Assembly (NCBI GenBank): GCA_036653075.1
Contig: JAVVUQ010000005.1
Span: forward strand, 1 to 39,640
Source of the DNA: JAVVUQ01 sp036653075
GTDB taxonomy: Bacteria > Bacillota > Clostridia > Christensenellales > CAG-314
Length of the DNA stretch: 39,640 nt
Direction: 5' to 3'
Notes under the pieces: generated by a model
The model's input: the letters and a program-made list of their open reading frames with translations, nothing else
The model's database searches: none
Told to the model about the DNA's origin: nothing
Shown: positions 9,107 through 16,525 of the stretch, one piece after another
Layout of the letters: every line of letters begins with the position of its first letter
How positions within the stretch are numbered: the stretch's first letter is position 1
Translations under genes and position numbers: made by a program

Positions 9107-10312
9107 ATGATAAATAACATAAGCGTAAATAATATCGTTATTGTTCGATATTCTGAAATACATTTAAAAGGAAATAATAGAAAATTTTTTGAAAATGCTT
9201 TAATCGTTAATTTAAAAGCCGCTGTAAATGTATTTAATTGCACAGTCGTCAAGACAAGCGGTAGATATATAATTAAAGGTTATGAAGAAAAAGACGAACA
9301 GCGCATAGTTGATGCAGTTAGATGTGTTTTTGGAGTTTATTCATTGAGTGTGGGCAGAGAAATAAACACTTATGATGACAACGACAGTAATACAGACCAG
9401 ATTTTAACTCGTATAACCGAAACAGCCAAATTGTTTTGCCCGCAAGATGAAACGACCTTTAAAGTTGAATGTAACCGCGCAGATAAACGTTTTCCATTAA
9501 CATCTCCATTAATAGCAGCTGAAATAGGCGGAAAACTTATAGATTTATATAATAAATTAACTGTTGATTTATATCACCCTAAACACATAGTGTATGTAGA
9601 TATTAGAGAAACGGGAAACACATTAATATATTCAGATATTATTCGAGCGGTAAACGGTATGCCTGTTGGCACAGGTGGAAAGGCAATTGCCTTGTTATCG
9701 GGCGGAATAGATAGTCCCGTGGCAATATATATGATGGCAAAAAGAGGAATGCTTATTAAAGCGCTACATTTTCATAGTTTTCCTTACACTTCAAATAAAG
9801 CTAAAGATAAAGTTGTTGAACTTGCTAAAATTGTTAACAAATATGCCTTACATTTAAAATTAGATGTTGTATCGGTAACCGAAATTCAAACGCAAATTCA
9901 CGAGAAATGTCCTGAGGAAATGATGATAACAATTTTACGCAGATTTATGATGAAAATTGCGCAAATAATAGCAGAAAAAAATGGTTGTCAAGCAATTATA
10001 ACAGGCGAAAGTTTAGGGCAAGTAGCAAGCCAAACAATTGAAAGTTTAACTGTTACTAACGCCGCTGTTTCATTGCCGATTTTACGTCCTTTAATTGCAT
10101 TTGATAAAGATGAAATTGTAGAAGTTGCAAAGAAAATTGGAACATTTGAAACTTCAATTCAGCCATTTGAAGATTGTTGTACTGTTTTTTTACCTAAAAA
10201 TCCAATTATTAAACCTAAATTACGCAACGTAGAACGCGCTGAAAAAGCGTTGGATATAGATGGACTTATTGCGCGCGCTTTAGAGTCGATTGAAACAATA
10301 ACTATTGAATAA
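9107..10312 (+). CDS. thiI: tRNA 4-thiouridine synthase ThiI
   Basis: Adenylates U8 of tRNA and transfers sulfur to form s4U; in some bacteria it also feeds thiamine thiazole synthesis. Domains: ferredoxin-like N-terminus (1-60, IVRYSEIHLKGNNRKFF), THUMP domain (about 60-165), and the PP-loop ATPase domain with ALLSGGIDSPVAIYMM (about 192-207), followed by TGESLGQVASQT and PFEDCCTVFLPKNP. At 401 residues it lacks the rhodanese extension of E. coli ThiI, as in Bacillus; such forms rely on a partner desulfurase, and one sits directly upstream. The ATG at 9107 follows GGAG. A small ATACAA/TTGTAT hairpin (9077-9092) lies just before the ribosome binding site; significance unknown. Confidence 0.95.
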   Translation: MINNISVNNIVIVRYSEIHLKGNNRKFFENALIVNLKAAVNVFNCTVVKTSGRYIIKGYEEKDEQRIVDAVRCVFGVYSLSVGREINTYDDNDSNTDQILTRITETAKLFCPQDETTFKVECNRADKRFPLTSPLIAAEIGGKLIDLYNKLTVDLYHPKHIVYVDIRETGNTLIYSDIIRAVNGMPVGTGGKAIALLSGGIDSPVAIYMMAKRGMLIKALHFHSFPYTSNKAKDKVVELAKIVNKYALHLKLDVVSVTEIQTQIHEKCPEEMMITILRRFMMKIAQIIAEKNGCQAIITGESLGQVASQTIESLTVTNAAVSLPILRPLIAFDKDEIVEVAKKIGTFETSIQPFEDCCTVFLPKNPIIKPKLRNVERAEKALDIDGLIARALESIETITIE

Positions 10313-10389
10313 AAAAATAAGTTAAATCATTAAATGAGATAAATTGCAATAAACAATTTGCATTATAATACAAAAGGAGGAGTTTTTGA

Positions 10390-13300
10390 ATGAAATACAA
10401 GAAAATTATCGTTATAGTATTTTGTACTTTATTAATTTTTGCTATAACAGTAGGAATGATATGGGATTATTCTGTTCAATTACAACAAACCTTAACAAAC
10501 GAGACATACAAGACGCTTTCTAAAGTTTCAAAAGATTACAACAAAGTATTTTTAGAAAAAATTTCATATAATATAAAAATTATGCAAGTGCTTGCTGGCG
10601 GATTAGAAAGTATGCATAATCAAACTAAAACACAAATAATGTATGTTTTACAAAATGCAGTAGACGCTGGAGGCTTTACAAATGTTGTCGTATGCGATAC
10701 CAACGGAAAAACTTGTGATAATGATGGCGTATCAATCAATGTTTCCGATCGTGATTACTTTCAACACGCTATGCGTAATGAAATAAATATTAGCGAACCA
10801 TTAACATCATCTGTTGACGGGAAAGAATGTATTATTATAGCGCTTCCAATTTATAATCAAAAAAATCACGACATAATAGTCGGCGTAATTTTTGGAGTTT
10901 ATCCATTAGCGACAGCAGGAGAACAGTTATTAGATTTTACTTATTACAGCGAAGGGTATGGCTTTATAATATCTCCTAATGGAACTATTATACTTTCAAG
11001 TGAACATACCGATAAACTTGCCGATGAAAAAAATATATTTACATTTTTTGAAAAAACAGAAATGATAAATTATTCTGTTGAAAAAATAAAAGAAATTATA
11101 AAAAATAACGATATAAAAATAGGCGAAAGCGAAAGTTTTACTTTTAATTACAAGGGAGAAAGACGTTTTGTTAGTTTTACGCCCTCTGAAGTTAATGATT
11201 GGTATACATTTAGCATTGCATCTGATACTCAAATGCTAAAGCAGGAAAAAGCTACAAAACAGATAGTATTAAGTTTGGTTTTAAAGCTAACAGTTGTCGG
11301 CATATTGTTATTAATATGGCTTATTGTAAGCAATAGACTTCAAAATAAAGAAATGGTTATCGCAAATCAAAAATATCAATCTCTGTTATCAAATATCAAT
11401 GGCGGAATGCTTGTCGCAAAACACGCAACAAGCGCCGATAAAACAATCGCTACATATGTAAGCTCAGGTTTTACCGAGATGACAGGGTATACGTTAGAAG
11501 ATATTACTAATACATACGGCGGGCGATATCTTGACGTATTATTTGAAGAAGATAGACAAGCTGCTTTCGATATTTATATGAAACAAACACAACTTGGAAA
11601 CACATATCATATGCCCTATAGAATACGCAAAAAAGACGGCTCAATAATATGGATTATGGATAATGGATACCTTGTTAAAGATACCGATGGCTTGCATAAT
11701 CATAGTATTATTACAGATATTACAATAATCAAGAATCAAGAAGAAGAACTTCGATTAAGCGAAAGCCGTTTTTCACTCGCTATTAATGCCTCAAGTGGAA
11801 CACTGTTTGAGGTAGATTTAAAAAATAAAATATATACGCATTTTGAAAACGCCGAACGCATATTTGGAATAAGCGCTGAAAAACTTTTATCAGATACTTT
11901 TGCTTTTTCAAAGTTTCCTTTTGACGAATTTGTAGATATGACTACTAAATATTTTTTCCATCCCGACGATATACATCTTGCTAAAATTGGAATGGATAAA
12001 TTAATCGAAAGTAAAACAGCAAGTTATGAAGCAAGAATACGTAGATTTGATAATAGTTATATTTGGGTTAAAATCGATTTAAGTTTAAACTTGGATGCGT
12101 TTAAAGCGCCCTCTCGATTGATTGGATTTATGTCAGATATTGACGATATAAAAAAACAAGCAGAAATATTGTCAAATGAAATTTTAATTGACCAAATGAC
12201 AGGATTATACAATAAAGTAGCAATGGCGACGCTATCAAAAAAAATAATAGATGAATTTTCACACGAACGTCACGCTTTAATAGTTTTAGACGTCGACAAC
12301 TTTAAAGGCATTAACGATACCCTCGGACACGCGTTTGGAGATTTGGTTTTAATCGAAGCTTGTACAAAATTAAAAGCTCTATTTGAATCCAAAGATATTG
12401 TTGGACGTGTTGGAGGCGATGAATTTGCTGTTTTAATGAAAAACATTCCTGATACAAGTTATGTTTTAAAAAAAGCGAATGAGTTAGCTGGGATATTTAG
12501 ACAAACTTATGCAGGTGAAAATAACGAATATAAAATTTCGTGTAGTATGGGTATTATCATTATTGACTCAAACGCAGAAAATTATGAAATTTTATATCGC
12601 AAAGCGGACGCTGCCCTTTATCAAGCTAAACAACTTGGTAAAGATCGTTTTGTACTTTATTGCGAACGTGACGCTGCTAATTATCCAATTAAATGTAAAA
12701 GAACAAACAATGAAGATTTACAAAATTTGACTGCTTCAAATAGCATAGAATCGCATATTTTTGAATTGTTATATTCATCAAAAGACTTTAACGTTAGCAT
12801 CAATATGGCTCTCGCTGCCATAGGTCGTCAATATCACGTAAGTAGGGTGGCAATTTTTGAAAATGATGATGACAATTACTTTACAAGTAATACCTATGAA
12901 TGGTGTAACGATGGAATTAGCTCAGAAATAAAAAATTTGCAAAATGTAAAAATTTCATTGGGAACAGAATCAATATTAAACAGCTTCGACCAGAATGGAT
13001 TACTCTATTGTAATGACGTTAGAGAACTTCCTCAATATCTTAAATCCATTTTGGATTCAAAAGGAGTTTTGTCTAATTTACAAATAATAATCTCTAACGA
13101 TAAAAAAATATGCGGATTTATTGGATTTGATGAATGTACAGATTACAGAGCGTGGACATCGGATGAAATAGAAAAACTTTACTTTATATCAAAACTATTG
13201 AGCGTTTTTTTGTTTAAGAAAAAAGCTGAAGTTACTTTAATTGAAAATCTTCATACAAGACTAAAAATATTGGATATTTTGCCAGATTATATCTGCGTTG

Positions 13301-13569
13301 TAAATCCAGAAACGCACTCAATTGTTTATTCTAATAAAAAGATGCAAGAAATATTGCCAGATGCTCAAATTGATGCATTTTGCTTCAATACTTTGCGTGG
13401 AGGACAAGGTGTTCCTTGCCAAACTTGCCTTATTGAAAGAATTAAACGAGGCGATAAGGATAACTTAGAAATTATCAGCGAAGACAAAAAAATCCATTTA
13501 AAGATTAAAGCGCTTTCAATTAATTGGACAAATAATAAAGAAATGGTACTACTTTATGGTGCGATATAG
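10390..13569 (+). CDS. Membrane-bound Cache/PAS/GGDEF/GAF sensor diguanylate cyclase
   Basis: Probable signal-responsive maker of cyclic di-GMP at the inner face of the membrane. Order: TM1 (about 6-27), extracytoplasmic Cache-like sensor (about 30-285), TM2 (about 292-314), PAS 1 (326-450), PAS 2 (455-588), GGDEF domain (598-755), GAF-like domain (786-940) and a final PAS-like domain (955-1059). The catalytic signature RVGGDEFAVL is intact (GGDEF at 675-679), as is DNFKGINDTLGHAFGD. The allosteric I-site RxxD is absent: ESKD stands at that position. The last PAS has Cys998, Cys1010 and Cys1013 in a C-x11-C-x2-C pattern that suggests metal or redox binding. There is no EAL or HD-GYP domain. 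AAAGGAGG precedes the ATG by 9 bases. A TATAAT lies at 10364-10369 without a well-placed -35. The gene is monocistronic and ends at a strong hairpin. Confidence 0.9.
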   Translation: MKYKKIIVIVFCTLLIFAITVGMIWDYSVQLQQTLTNETYKTLSKVSKDYNKVFLEKISYNIKIMQVLAGGLESMHNQTKTQIMYVLQNAVDAGGFTNVVVCDTNGKTCDNDGVSINVSDRDYFQHAMRNEINISEPLTSSVDGKECIIIALPIYNQKNHDIIVGVIFGVYPLATAGEQLLDFTYYSEGYGFIISPNGTIILSSEHTDKLADEKNIFTFFEKTEMINYSVEKIKEIIKNNDIKIGESESFTFNYKGERRFVSFTPSEVNDWYTFSIASDTQMLKQEKATKQIVLSLVLKLTVVGILLLIWLIVSNRLQNKEMVIANQKYQSLLSNINGGMLVAKHATSADKTIATYVSSGFTEMTGYTLEDITNTYGGRYLDVLFEEDRQAAFDIYMKQTQLGNTYHMPYRIRKKDGSIIWIMDNGYLVKDTDGLHNHSIITDITIIKNQEEELRLSESRFSLAINASSGTLFEVDLKNKIYTHFENAERIFGISAEKLLSDTFAFSKFPFDEFVDMTTKYFFHPDDIHLAKIGMDKLIESKTASYEARIRRFDNSYIWVKIDLSLNLDAFKAPSRLIGFMSDIDDIKKQAEILSNEILIDQMTGLYNKVAMATLSKKIIDEFSHERHALIVLDVDNFKGINDTLGHAFGDLVLIEACTKLKALFESKDIVGRVGGDEFAVLMKNIPDTSYVLKKANELAGIFRQTYAGENNEYKISCSMGIIIIDSNAENYEILYRKADAALYQAKQLGKDRFVLYCERDAANYPIKCKRTNNEDLQNLTASNSIESHIFELLYSSKDFNVSINMALAAIGRQYHVSRVAIFENDDDNYFTSNTYEWCNDGISSEIKNLQNVKISLGTESILNSFDQNGLLYCNDVRELPQYLKSILDSKGVLSNLQIIISNDKKICGFIGFDECTDYRAWTSDEIEKLYFISKLLSVFLFKKKAEVTLIENLHTRLKILDILPDYICVVNPETHSIVYSNKKMQEILPDAQIDAFCFNTLRGGQGVPCQTCLIERIKRGDKDNLEIISEDKKIHLKIKALSINWTNNKEMVLLYGAI

Positions 13570-13655
13570 AAAGATAGTAAAATATTATTGCAAAATCATA
13601 TACTAATATATTATTATATTTAAATTTAATATATTAAATTAAATAAATATAAGCA

Positions 13656-13692
13656 AAAAACAAGTTGAATTAATTAATATCAACTTGTTTTT
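13656..13692. terminator. Bidirectional terminator between the GGDEF gene and the tRNA genes
   Basis: The perfect 13-bp stem AAAAACAAGTTGA (13656-13668) and TCAACTTGTTTTT (13680-13692) has an 11-base loop. T runs follow in both directions (to 13692 on plus; six T at 13660-13655 on minus). It lies between convergent units, so it can end both the plus-strand GGDEF transcript and the minus-strand tRNA transcript. The rest of 13570-13773 is featureless AT-rich DNA. Confidence 0.85.
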
Positions 13693-13773
13693 ATATAATT
13701 TCATTATTAAATACATCTAAGCATTAGCAAATAAATAATAAAGTGTATTTATATTTTAAATAGTATTATAATA

Positions 13774-13860
13774 TGGTGCGGATAACAGGACTTGAACCTG
13801 CACTGATTTAACTCAATTAGAACCTGAATCTAACGCGTCTGCCAATTTCGCCATATCCGC
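13774..13860 (-). tRNA. tRNA-Leu (anticodon CAG), CCA encoded
   Basis: On the minus strand the acceptor stem GCGGATA pairs with TATCCGC, followed by discriminator A and an encoded CCA (complement of 13774-13776). The anticodon stem TTAGA/TCTAA frames the loop TTCAGGT, giving anticodon CAG (codon CUG). A long variable arm marks a class II tRNA, and the T arm is GCAGG-TTCAAGT-CCTGT. Class II shape, anticodon and the D-arm GGCAGACGCG all agree with leucine. Confidence 0.95.
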
Positions 13861-13865
13861 TAAAT

Positions 13866-13896
13866 AAAGCCTTACAGGTAAAACCCGTAAGGCTTT
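13866..13896 (-). terminator. Hairpin between the two tRNA-Leu genes (terminator or processing element)
   Basis: AAAGCCTTAC (13866-13875) and GTAAGGCTTT (13887-13896) form a perfect 10-bp stem, extendable past one A/C mismatch by GGT/ACC. On the minus strand it begins directly at the CCA end of the upstream tRNA and is followed by TTTATTTA. It may partly terminate transcription after the first tRNA, so that the second receives read-through, or guide RNase processing. No separate promoter is visible between the tRNAs. Confidence 0.6.
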
Positions 13897-13980
13897 TGGT
13901 GCGACAAATGGGACTTGAACCCATATGGGATTACCATGCGCCCCTTAAACGCACGCGTCTGCCGATTCCGCCACTGTCGC
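13897..13980 (-). tRNA. tRNA-Leu (anticodon AAG), CCA encoded
   Basis: The minus-strand acceptor GCGACAG pairs with TTGTCGC (one G-T pair), discriminator A, then encoded CCA (13899-13897). The anticodon stem TGCGT/GCGCA frames TTAAGGG, giving anticodon AAG (codon CUU). A long variable arm TGGTAATCCCAT and T arm ATGGG-TTCAAGT-CCCAT are present. Most bacteria read CUU/CUC with anticodon GAG; a 34A form is less usual. The gene lies 6 bases downstream of the probable transcription start. Confidence 0.92.
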
Positions 13981-13992
13981 AATAACGATTAT

Positions 13993-14021
13993 ATTTTATA
14001 CTACAATGAAAATAATGTCAA
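13993..14021 (-). promoter_or_regulatory. Promoter of the tRNA-Leu pair
   Basis: On the minus strand TTGACA (14016-14021) is followed after exactly 17 bases by TAAAAT (13993-13998). Expected initiation is about 13986, six bases before the tRNA, typical of a stable RNA promoter with a minimal 5' leader. Confidence 0.75.
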
Positions 14022-14046
14022 GCATTCTTTTACAATTAAAAATGAT

Positions 14047-14607
14047 TTATTCTACTAAAATATCATATACACTTTGGTAAACTTGTGGAGCTTTTTCTTC
14101 CCATTTTTCATATATTTGTTTTGCTGTTTCTCTATCTGGAACAGTCATAATCATTTCTATCATTTGTTGTTCAGGTTCTGCTATTTTTAAAGTAACCTTG
14201 TATGTTCCGTCACGATTTTTACTATAATCTGAAAAATATTCTTGTTTTCTTTTAAACGCCATTCGCTGTTCTTTTACTCTTTTCGCTACATCTTCTCTTA
14301 TAGAGGAGGGGAGTTTTGGAAAAAAGTGCGCTAAGCACAATCGTCCTTCAGGCGTTATGTTATAAAGTAAAAGTTCCTTTGTATGTACGTCCATCGGAGC
14401 GATAAATTGCGCTTTTACAAGTTCTTCTAATGCGATTTTACAATCGATATAGTTCAGCCAAGTATTAGACGATGTACAAAAATCATATATTGTGTTGTCA
14501 GAAAGAGCCATCTCCATCTTGTCAAAGACAAAAAGCAGAAGCAGCTTATGTTGCGTGTTATCAATTAATATTTTATTATTGGACGCAGTAATTGCAACTG
14601 TTGACAT
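14047..14607 (-). CDS. DUF4364 family winged-helix-like protein
   Basis: This 186-residue protein matches the DUF4364 family of Firmicutes: an N-terminal segment resembling a winged helix (NTQHKLLLLFVFDKMEMALS, then helices to LVKAQFIAP and LLLYNITPEGRLCLAHFF, about 10-105), then a beta-rich C-terminal half (YKVTLKIAEPEQQMIEMIM). The family has no established function; the fold suggests a transcription factor (inference). The start at 14607 is chosen over an upstream in-frame ATG at 14688 because an AGGAG lies about 10 bases ahead of it and because the promoter -10/-35 elements lie at 14660-14688, inside the longer version. It is divergent from the aroE operon across a 262-base region, so local regulation of that operon is conceivable but unsupported. 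Confidence 0.85.
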   Translation of the reverse strand: MSTVAITASNNKILIDNTQHKLLLLFVFDKMEMALSDNTIYDFCTSSNTWLNYIDCKIALEELVKAQFIAPMDVHTKELLLYNITPEGRLCLAHFFPKLPSSIREDVAKRVKEQRMAFKRKQEYFSDYSKNRDGTYKVTLKIAEPEQQMIEMIMTVPDRETAKQIYEKWEEKAPQVYQSVYDILVE

Positions 14608-14659
14608 AAATTTTAAACTCCTAACACAATTCAAATCATTTACCTTTAAGGGTTTATCT

Positions 14660-14688
14660 ATTATACTACAAAAAACAAAAGCAATCAA
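14660..14688 (-). promoter_or_regulatory. Promoter of the DUF4364 gene
   Basis: On the minus strand TTGATT (14683-14688), a 17-base spacer and TATAAT (14660-14665). Initiation near 14653 would give a leader of about 45 bases before the ATG at 14607. Confidence 0.7.
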
Positions 14689-14733
14689 TCTTTTAAAGCA
14701 ATAATTCTAAAAATAAATTAAATAAAAATCCAC

Positions 14734-14762
14734 TTGAATTTAATTATAATATGTGATATAAT
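14734..14762 (+). promoter_or_regulatory. Promoter of the unrecognised gene-aroE unit
   Basis: TTGAAT (14734-14739), 17-base spacer, TATAAT (14757-14762) preceded by TGA, an extended -10 (TGn). The leader to the ATG at 14870 is about 100 bases of AT-rich sequence without an obvious hairpin. Confidence 0.7.
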
Positions 14763-14869
14763 AAATAATAGATAATTTTAACATAATGTAAAATCATTAT
14801 ACTTTATTTTACGTATAAAAACAACTTTAATTATAAATGAAAAAATTGAAGATAACTGGAGATAAAATT

Positions 14870-15604
14870 ATGATTACTCAGCTTAATAAGTTTACTGAAA
14901 GTATTGAAAATTTAATGGACAGCAAATTCATATTTGCCAACAAAGCTATATCCGAAGTACTTAAAGAAATAACAAAACTTGATATACTTACCGATGTTAT
15001 TGCAAAAACATTGAAGTCTTTTACATATAGTTTAGAATACGAACGAGCTTGTATTCCAGTAGCTTCAAATAACGATAATCCTCGTGGTAAATTAGTTTTA
15101 CCAATGGAAAATAATCGACTTTTTACTTTTGTTACCTGCTTACTTGTAGAATTTGATAATGGAAAACGTGACCCTTTTCAATTTTTTAATGAATTTTTCT
15201 ACAATACTAATCAACAACAAAGCTTTAATAATTTCTGTAAGGAAGTGATTTTACCTTATAAACAAGCAGCTGAAAAAATAGCATCTTCGGAAGGAAAAGA
15301 TTTATCAATTATTAATAGCGCTTCTGAATTTTTTATTTCGCATATTGATATTAATAGCAGCGATACATTAGAATTAAGAAGTTGCGCTGATAAATTGGAC
15401 TCCATTAGAATTCGAGCTATCGGCGTAGAATTAGAAGAATTTAACGCATTACTTAATTCGTTTAAAAATGCAATTGAACTTAAAAATGCTCGGCTTATCG
15501 GACTTTTTTGGGTCGCTTGTAAATATGCTTATAGATTTTATCGAATTCAAGATAATAAAATTAAAGATATGACACAACTATTAGAGGATAAGAGGATTAT
15601 ATGA
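14870..15604 (+). CDS. Unrecognised 244-residue protein, coupled to aroE
   Basis: I do not recognise a family. It is a soluble-looking protein with no signal peptide or membrane segment, rich in helical stretches (LNKFTESIENLMDSKFIFAN; ISEVLKEITKLDILTDVI; ELEEFNALLNSFKNAIELKN) with a central region holding Phe/Asn-rich segments (FQFFNEFFYNTNQQQSF). It has no evident catalytic motif or zinc ligands. The start is taken at 14870 because GGAGA lies 8 bases upstream; an in-frame ATG at 14837 lacks such a site. Its stop overlaps the aroE start as ATGA (15601-15604), so the two are very likely translationally coupled. Context suggests a link to aromatic synthesis or simple operon hitch-hiking; I cannot tell which. 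Confidence 0.75.
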   Translation: MITQLNKFTESIENLMDSKFIFANKAISEVLKEITKLDILTDVIAKTLKSFTYSLEYERACIPVASNNDNPRGKLVLPMENNRLFTFVTCLLVEFDNGKRDPFQFFNEFFYNTNQQQSFNNFCKEVILPYKQAAEKIASSEGKDLSIINSASEFFISHIDINSSDTLELRSCADKLDSIRIRAIGVELEEFNALLNSFKNAIELKNARLIGLFWVACKYAYRFYRIQDNKIKDMTQLLEDKRII

Positions 15605-16411
15605 ATTATAAATTTGCATTAATAGGACAAAACGTTAGTTTATCGCCATCGGCTTTTATTCATAACCGCTTATTTGAATTAAACAATACAAACGCATCGT
15701 ACGACTTAATAAGTTTGCCAACTTTAAATTCAAAACATTACGAAGAAATCAATTCTTATTACGACGGTTTTAATGTTACCGCTCCATACAAACAAACAGT
15801 GCTAAAATACATTGCTAAAAAAGATGAAAATTTAAATTTCAACGCTATAAACNNNNNNNNNNAACACCGTAAAAAAGGGTATAGGCTACAACACGGATAT
15901 CTATGGCGCTAACAAAGCTTTGACCGATTTTCAAGCTGATATGTATAATGAGATTCTCCTTATCGGAAACGGTGGCGTAGCTAAAGCTTTTATGGCGCTT
16001 TTTATAAAAAATAACGCTAATGTTACCATCGCTGTAAGAAATGAGGAAAAAGGCGCTGCTTTTATTAAAGAATTTCAATCCGCAAATTCAAGAATGATAA
16101 ATCTTAATGACATAAATAAAAATTACGATTTAATTGTAAACGCTACTACCATTGGACAAATTAACGACACTAAATTAATTGATGATAGCGTTATCAAAAA
16201 AAGCGGTAAGATATTTGACGCAGTTTATTTTTCAAATAAAACAATTTTAGAAAAATCCGCCGATAAATATAAAATACCTTATTTAAATGGTTTATCTATG
16301 CTAATTTATCAAGCAGCGTACGCTCAACAAATTTGGATAAATCAACCATTATTAGATGACACAGTTTTAAAACAATTGATTTTAGATACTAAAAACTATT
16401 TGCGTAGTTAA
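15601..16411 (+). CDS. aroE: Shikimate dehydrogenase, split by an assembly gap
   Basis: Reduces 3-dehydroshikimate to shikimate with NADPH. The N-terminal part has FNVTAPYK with the catalytic lysine (K64); the part after the gap has GIGYNTDIYGA with the catalytic aspartate, the nucleotide-binding LIGNGGVAKAFM, NATTIGQ, and the C-terminal NGLSMLIYQAAYAQQIW. Ten N at 15853-15862 separate the halves, and the frames on either side differ by one. If the ten N and one repeated AAC are removed (13 bases), the protein reads NAINTVKKGIGYNTD, the expected AroE sequence, in one frame of about 265 residues, the family's usual size. I therefore read it as an intact gene with a scaffold gap, not a pseudogene. 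The upstream gene overlaps by ATGA. Confidence 0.9.
15853..15862. other. Assembly gap of ten N inside aroE
   Basis: Ten undefined bases, a placeholder length. The flanks end in AAC and begin with AAC; merging them restores the aroE frame and consensus, which suggests two contigs that overlap or abut. Confidence 0.95.
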
Positions 16412-16426
16412 TATAGAATACTATTT

Positions 16427-16456
16427 CTCACATAGTACATAATCAAGTAGTATAAT
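16427..16456 (+). promoter_or_regulatory. Possible internal promoter before aroB
   Basis: TATAAT at 16451-16456 with CTCACA 18 bases upstream (16427-16432, 4 of 6 matches to TTGACA). It would let aroB-aroA-aroC be expressed apart from aroE. The 114-base gap before aroB is otherwise empty apart from the hairpin at the ribosome binding site. Confidence 0.4.
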
Positions 16457-16491
16457 ATGCGTAAAATACTTATTTATTTAAAAATAAAGAA

Positions 16492-16512
16492 TAACTATGA
16501 GTAGCATAGTTA
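16492..16512 (+). promoter_or_regulatory. Hairpin touching the aroB ribosome binding site
   Basis: TAACTATG (16492-16499) and CATAGTTA (16505-16512) form a perfect 8-bp stem with a 5-base loop. The stem's last base is the first base of the AGGAGG at 16512-16517. It may tune aroB translation by limiting access to the ribosome binding site. Confidence 0.5.
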
Positions 16513-16525
16513 GGAGGAAATGATA

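Noticed and set aside
10344..10369. Promoter TTGCAA/TATAAT before the GGDEF gene
   Set aside because: The spacer is only 14 bases and no TGn extension is present, so the pair is not convincing although the TATAAT alone may be used.
15601..16411. aroE as a pseudogene or a two-gene split
   Set aside because: The only disruption is the ten-N placeholder; removing it with the duplicated AAC restores a full, motif-complete reading frame.
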